Shown: positions 59,471 through 64,000 of the stretch, one piece after another
How positions within the stretch are numbered: position 1 is the stretch's first letter
How the letters are laid out: every line of letters starts with the position of its first letter
NCBI GenBank assembly: GCA_007844125.1
Contig: CM017568.1
Coordinates: 9,565,997 to 9,629,996, forward strand
Reading direction: 5' to 3'
Origin: Sinonovacula constricta
Taxonomy: Eukaryota > Mollusca > Bivalvia > Cardiida > Solecurtidae
DNA length: 64,000 bases
Made by a program: the position numbers and the translations under genes
The notes under the pieces: model-generated
Databases searched by the model: none
What the model was told of the DNA's origin: nothing
The model's input: only the letters and a program-made list of their open reading frames with translations

Positions 59471-60835
59471 CACATAGGCCCTTGTTATATTTTTCTTATT
59501 CAAGAAGATTTACGAGCAGTCAACCAGCCACAGAATCTTTAAACGGTAAACCTACACGAGAAACTGTTCCTACAGCTATAACAAAGCTCTTCTTACCTTG
59601 TTCTGTCTGAGTTTTTATCGCGAATAAGACGGATGGTTAAGATAAAATATGCTTTAAATAAACTACAAATTTGTTTAACGCGACAATATGGTAACAAGAC
59701 CAAAGAAGCTTGGATCCTACCTTAAATTATTAGCTCAAAGTATTGCTTGAACTAAAACCGACTTAAATTCATCAATATGTCTCCTGTTTAATTAGCTGTC
59801 ACAAGTCAGCAAATAAGATCAGTCAATGTGACAAGGAAGAACACACTTGATTCTATCATATTAGGTTTAAGACAAATCTACAAAGAAACCTTGAGAATCT
59901 CATATGAGATTAATGTGCGAAATCATAGCTTATTATTTATTATTTATAATAATATCACGTTTTAATAAAAATATTGAATGTTAAATCTTTTAATCACGAA
60001 ATTGCGTAATTCAATTTGGCTCCAATTCTTTGCACGTCGATAAATATAAATATATAAAAGTGACTTTCCGACTTTAAACGAGGATACTAAGGTTGTATCG
60101 CAAAAATGACAAAACGTTGTTCTGAATTAATTGCTTTTGATATATCGCATGTGTCATATGACCATTTGTTGTCAGCCTTTTACCAAAAGGTGCACATGCT
60201 GTTTACCAGAGAGTGAAACTTAAATCATGTCCCTGTGAACAATTGTAACAACGGAACGCAAATAAATAGTTCTTTTATAGGAGTGAGTTCCAATAATGTA
60301 TACACAAACCACCCACAACAAAGAAAACAAACTTATTTAATGGCGAATTCATCGTCTTATAACAGTATTTAGTGACACTAAGAGCGTTAATACGTGCTCT
60401 AATTGTATTCTTCCTTGATTGCTATTATTCGTGTTTTTTGTCATACTTTAGTAAAATCTTAGTTTGTTATTGATAAAATGGGGGCTCAAGATTGCAAATA
60501 ATACAAATACAAATACAATTAACCCCAATTTCATCATACACTTACGAAGGATTGGTGGAGATTAAGAGATAGCCATCGAATAATAAAATTATTTTTCTTG
60601 TAATAGAATGCTTGTGTCAGTTCGTCTTGCTATGAATCAATATTTCAAAATTTCTCAACATGTATGTTTGTTTTATTTGTTTTATCTATCTGGTTCCAAA
60701 CTATGTTAACGGGTATTGTTTTGTACATATAAACATGTTACTGTCTGTACTGGCCTATTTAAAACATTGTCTTATACAATGTGGCGAGTCTTTTTTATCT
60801 CATTTATGATAAAACAATAAAGAAAACAATAAAGC
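59471..60835. other. AT-rich intergenic stretch
   Basis: No gene or repeat that I can support. Confidence 0.5.
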
Positions 60836-60840
60836 ACATT

Positions 60841-60873
60841 GATAATGATAATGATAATAAAAATAATAATAAT

Positions 60874-60941
<68 letters not shown>

Positions 60942-60942
60942 T
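60841..60942 (+). repeat. (AAT)n microsatellite
   Basis: GATAATGATAATGATAATAA grading into about 25 AAT repeats with two interruptions. The polyasparagine frame across it is an artefact. Confidence 0.97.
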
Positions 60943-61365
60943 GACTACAATTGTATGGGAGCAGTTTATAAAATAATTTAAGTGAAATGCCTAGAAGTTT
61001 ATTAGAACATGTGGTCGGCATTTTGGTATTTTGAATCATTTTATCGATTTTACATTATAGTGCGAACTAAAGTGAAAATAGCATTTTAATTTTGAAAAGA
61101 AAAACATATATGAGATTTAACCATATTTAACCTCATTAATTTAAAAATTTAATTTAAAAATGACAAAGTACCAACGGTAACAGTATTAAGTAGAAAATAA
61201 TATAGGCGAACACTCGTCTTTTTAATCCTTTGCGAAAGAAGAACTTAGAAAATAGGTAATTAAAATGTATTTTTATATTTCTCCTCAATACTGCTACTCA
61301 CACAGATAATTAACCAAGAAGGACAATTAAATGACAAACAAATAAAGCTGCTGAATGATTTGAAA
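60943..61365. other. AT-rich intergenic stretch
   Basis: Nothing supported. Confidence 0.5.
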
Positions 61366-61599
61366 AACAACATGTTGGCTAGCAATATTTACAACAACAG
61401 TTGGCTAGCAATATTTACAACACATGTTGGTGGCAGCAATATTTACAACAACATGTTGGCTAGCAATATTTACAACAACATGTTGGCCTAGCAATATTTA
61501 CAACAACATGATGGCTAGCAATATTTACAACAACATGAAGATAAGGAGCAATATTTACAACAACATGTTGGCTAGCAATATTACAACAACATGAAGATT
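61366..61599 (+). repeat. 27-bp minisatellite, about 9 units
   Basis: Unit AACAACATGTTGGCTAGCAA plus TATTTAC. Each intact unit contains the 10-bp palindrome CAACATGTTG. Several units vary by 1-3 bp indels, and two carry a GAAGAT-type replacement of GTTGGCT. Confidence 0.95.
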
Positions 61600-64000
61600 A
61601 GACTGATTCTTAAATGAAGCACCTTATTATCAGTCCGGTTGTCGGGTTTTCATCATAAATGAACATGCCGAGTTCACTGGACATGTGTTTGTTGTTTTCA
61701 ATCTTCCAAGTATAATCCTCTAGTGTTGTTTTTCAATAGACATGTATTTGTTTGTTTCATTTTGAAATGATTACGCTTTTTCAATTGACACTTATTCACT
61801 GGCTTTCATTTGACATGTGTTCGTTTATTTCGATCAATTTTGGTTTTTATTATTGTATTTATTCTAGTTTTATTCTTTGGCTAATGTTATAATGCATAGG
61901 TACTTTAGAAGAGGACCTATCAAAATAACCACATATATTTCAAAATGAACCAAAGTCCAATGTATGTCAAAAATATGTATCATGTAATTATTTACTTTTT
62001 GACAATGTGAAATATCTTTAAGGAAAAGGAACGTTATATACGTTTTTGTTCTTAAGGATAAATTGCAATTCGTTCATTTGGAGATTTCTTCTATGCTGTA
62101 CATGTAGTTGTAAATATGAGCGAATAAAATGACATTGTTATGATTAAAAACATGAAGCTATAAAACTGTTGGAAATGAATATATAGTATATTCTACGAAT
62201 TGTGTGACTCACTCTTAATAAATAAAATATGCTTAGATGCAAATGTTAGCAAATATATGCCTGGTAAACGGGCGTGCAATTTATATTTGCGTTTGTCTTC
62301 ATCTTGATTTAAGTAATTATGTATAGAATATAGCTGTTTGTGTGAAATTGTAAATGTCATACTAAAAAGTGCATGATATTTTTAATTGCCTGACACATAA
62401 CGTTATGCATTATTGCTAGGAGCGCTTGATGTTTTTTATTGTTATTTTTAGTATTAGGTTTAAAAAGACTGTACAATGGTTGTATGTGTCCGTCTATGAT
62501 TTGTTACATTGATATTGGCGAAGAACGAGGAAATAAACATATTCATAAAAATACCACTTATATAGATCAAACTGTAAACCTTATGTCATACAATTTGGTG
62601 AATAAGGATACTAGTTATCATTAGAAATGGAATAACGAAATTTAAAATGGAATTTTAACGGTGTATAAACCTTCGTATTGTGACACGGCTTGCAGAGCTA
62701 TGGGTTGTTTTACATGTTTAAATAAACACAATGATGTAACCAGATACGCTAAGTGTACAGCAAATGGCAATACAATTCCAAAGGGCTCCTATACCACGTG
62801 AGCAGTCCTAACTTGTGTATCTTATGAATTGGCATAGTCAAATTAAATTGATTTGGCACATTTTGATTTAAGAATGTCTGCGAATCTCATTTTGCTCATC
62901 ATTTTAATGCTGGTAAATTAAATGTCTGAAGAGGTTGTTGCTTTTCCAACGAGAAATTGTTACAATGCGCCCAGGGGTTAAACAATTAAACTGAATGAGT
63001 TTCACTTAGAATGCGTCAAATATAATTTAAAAAAGAAGTTTTTTGATAATTTCTCTATAATGAATTTAAATATTCATTTAATTCGTAATTTATACAGTAT
63101 GTTAATATGGTCGGTGGTATAATTCAAAAATCCTTTAATCTGTTAGGTGATAAAACGAATGACTTTTCTAGGCATTTGAGTAGCTATGTATTGGAATGTT
63201 ATCACAAGACTATTAGCTTATTCTATTTGTACATTTAATTGACAAATAGATAAAAGACGAAAAGAAAAGTAAATTCATTTATTCTTTTATTGTTTTGTGT
63301 GTGTGTGTATTTATTAAAATAAATTAAATTAAAAGATTAATTATCCAATTCAATGCTTAATTTTAGTGTTAACTTTCCCAAATCTGCATACTCGTAAATT
63401 GACTTAAACTTGTGGTAACGTAGCACTTTCTAATATATCAGCAAAAATAAAAAACCAAGATGTTGCTTTGCTTAATTATTTATCTCTAAGTATACATTTG
63501 CAGTTGACTTAAAGCGGAAGTATTAACCATTTATTAAGCACACACTATGTTGTATTCGATATTCCTGTCTCAGGTTAAGATTAAGTCTGTTTGCAAGAAA
63601 TAATTACGTAGATTAAAATTGTTTCTGTCTGCAAGTTTATTGAATTTCTAAATTCCATCATTTTCGTCGTAATTTCATGAGGTTCATGTTCCATGGGCAA
63701 ATTTTAATAATAAGTCAGATGACTCGCACAAAGACAATTTAGCGATGCTTGTGTAACAGGAACACTCAAATGTTAACATATTGTTTAATCTAATTATAAA
63801 TTAAAAACGCACCGAAAATTTTAGAATAAAATGAAAACTTAGCAGTAAATTACCCCTGAAATATATGGACAGACTATTCAACGCAATTTTAATACTGAAC
63901 ATATTTTTACCAATATACGTATGGACAATCCAACCCTACACAACACGCATGTGTCAAGGCGCAAGTGCGTATTTAGAGAAATAAAAAATCTCACACTAAA
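61600..64000. other. AT-rich intergenic stretch to window end
   Basis: A short (GT)n run near 63296-63308. No gene, RNA or element that I can support. Confidence 0.5.

Noticed and set aside
59275..59610. Open frames rich in Val/Cys or Thr/His
   Set aside because: Produced by the TG/CA dinucleotide repeat and the flanking GTCGG-family copy.
60781..60981. Polyasparagine open frame
   Set aside because: Direct translation of the AAT microsatellite.
61366..61599. CRISPR array
   Set aside because: The 27-bp units are head-to-tail with no unique spacers, in a eukaryotic context. The same holds for the 31-, 43- and 47-bp arrays.

Overview
This window looks like AT-rich intergenic or intronic DNA from an animal genome. 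I infer a lophotrochozoan, most likely a mollusc, from the mix of tRNA-derived SINEs with CAAA-type tails, short minisatellites, LINE debris and histone-gene debris, but nothing here proves the taxon. I found no intact protein gene, no intact tRNA or rRNA gene, no CRISPR array and no bacterial-type operon. Almost all open frames are short, rich in rare or AT-driven codons, or lie on simple repeats.

Layout. 0-9 kb: a tRNA-Ser-derived SINE (about 0.7 kb), a palindromic TA tract (2.05 kb), two 20-G runs (3.66 and 6.25 kb) and a 43-bp x3 repeat (9.02 kb). 9-27 kb: two very similar SINE copies with target-site duplications (12.6 and 26.6 kb), a decayed third copy (23.4 kb), a 47-bp x15 minisatellite in perfect register (15.73-16.44 kb) and a local 121-bp duplication (14.2 kb). 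27-39 kb: another SINE copy on the minus strand (31.2 kb), several related LINE-3'-like remnants, a fossil histone H3 (36.11-36.35 kb) facing a probable fossil H4 (35.78-35.84 kb) with a small inverted-repeat element between them, and a LINE reverse-transcriptase fragment with a YADD box (37.0 kb). 39.67-42.80 kb: a near-identical head-to-tail duplication of about 1.48 kb, carrying a minus-strand tRNA-derived SINE, a frameshifted open region and a 37-bp-arm hairpin. The second copy is corrupted by A- and C-runs that may be an assembly or consensus fault. 43-64 kb: many copies of an unclassified interspersed family, an older 0.7-kb tandem duplication (50.0-51.2 kb) and minisatellites at 55.2 and 61.4 kb.

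The most distinctive unexplained element is a roughly 280-bp interspersed family, here called the GTCGG family. It has at least eleven recognisable copies on both strands. Its core carries three alternating GTCGG/CCGAC arms that can form mutually exclusive hairpins. There is no gene network to describe; the interest lies in repeat biology, fossil genes and possible small hairpin transcripts.
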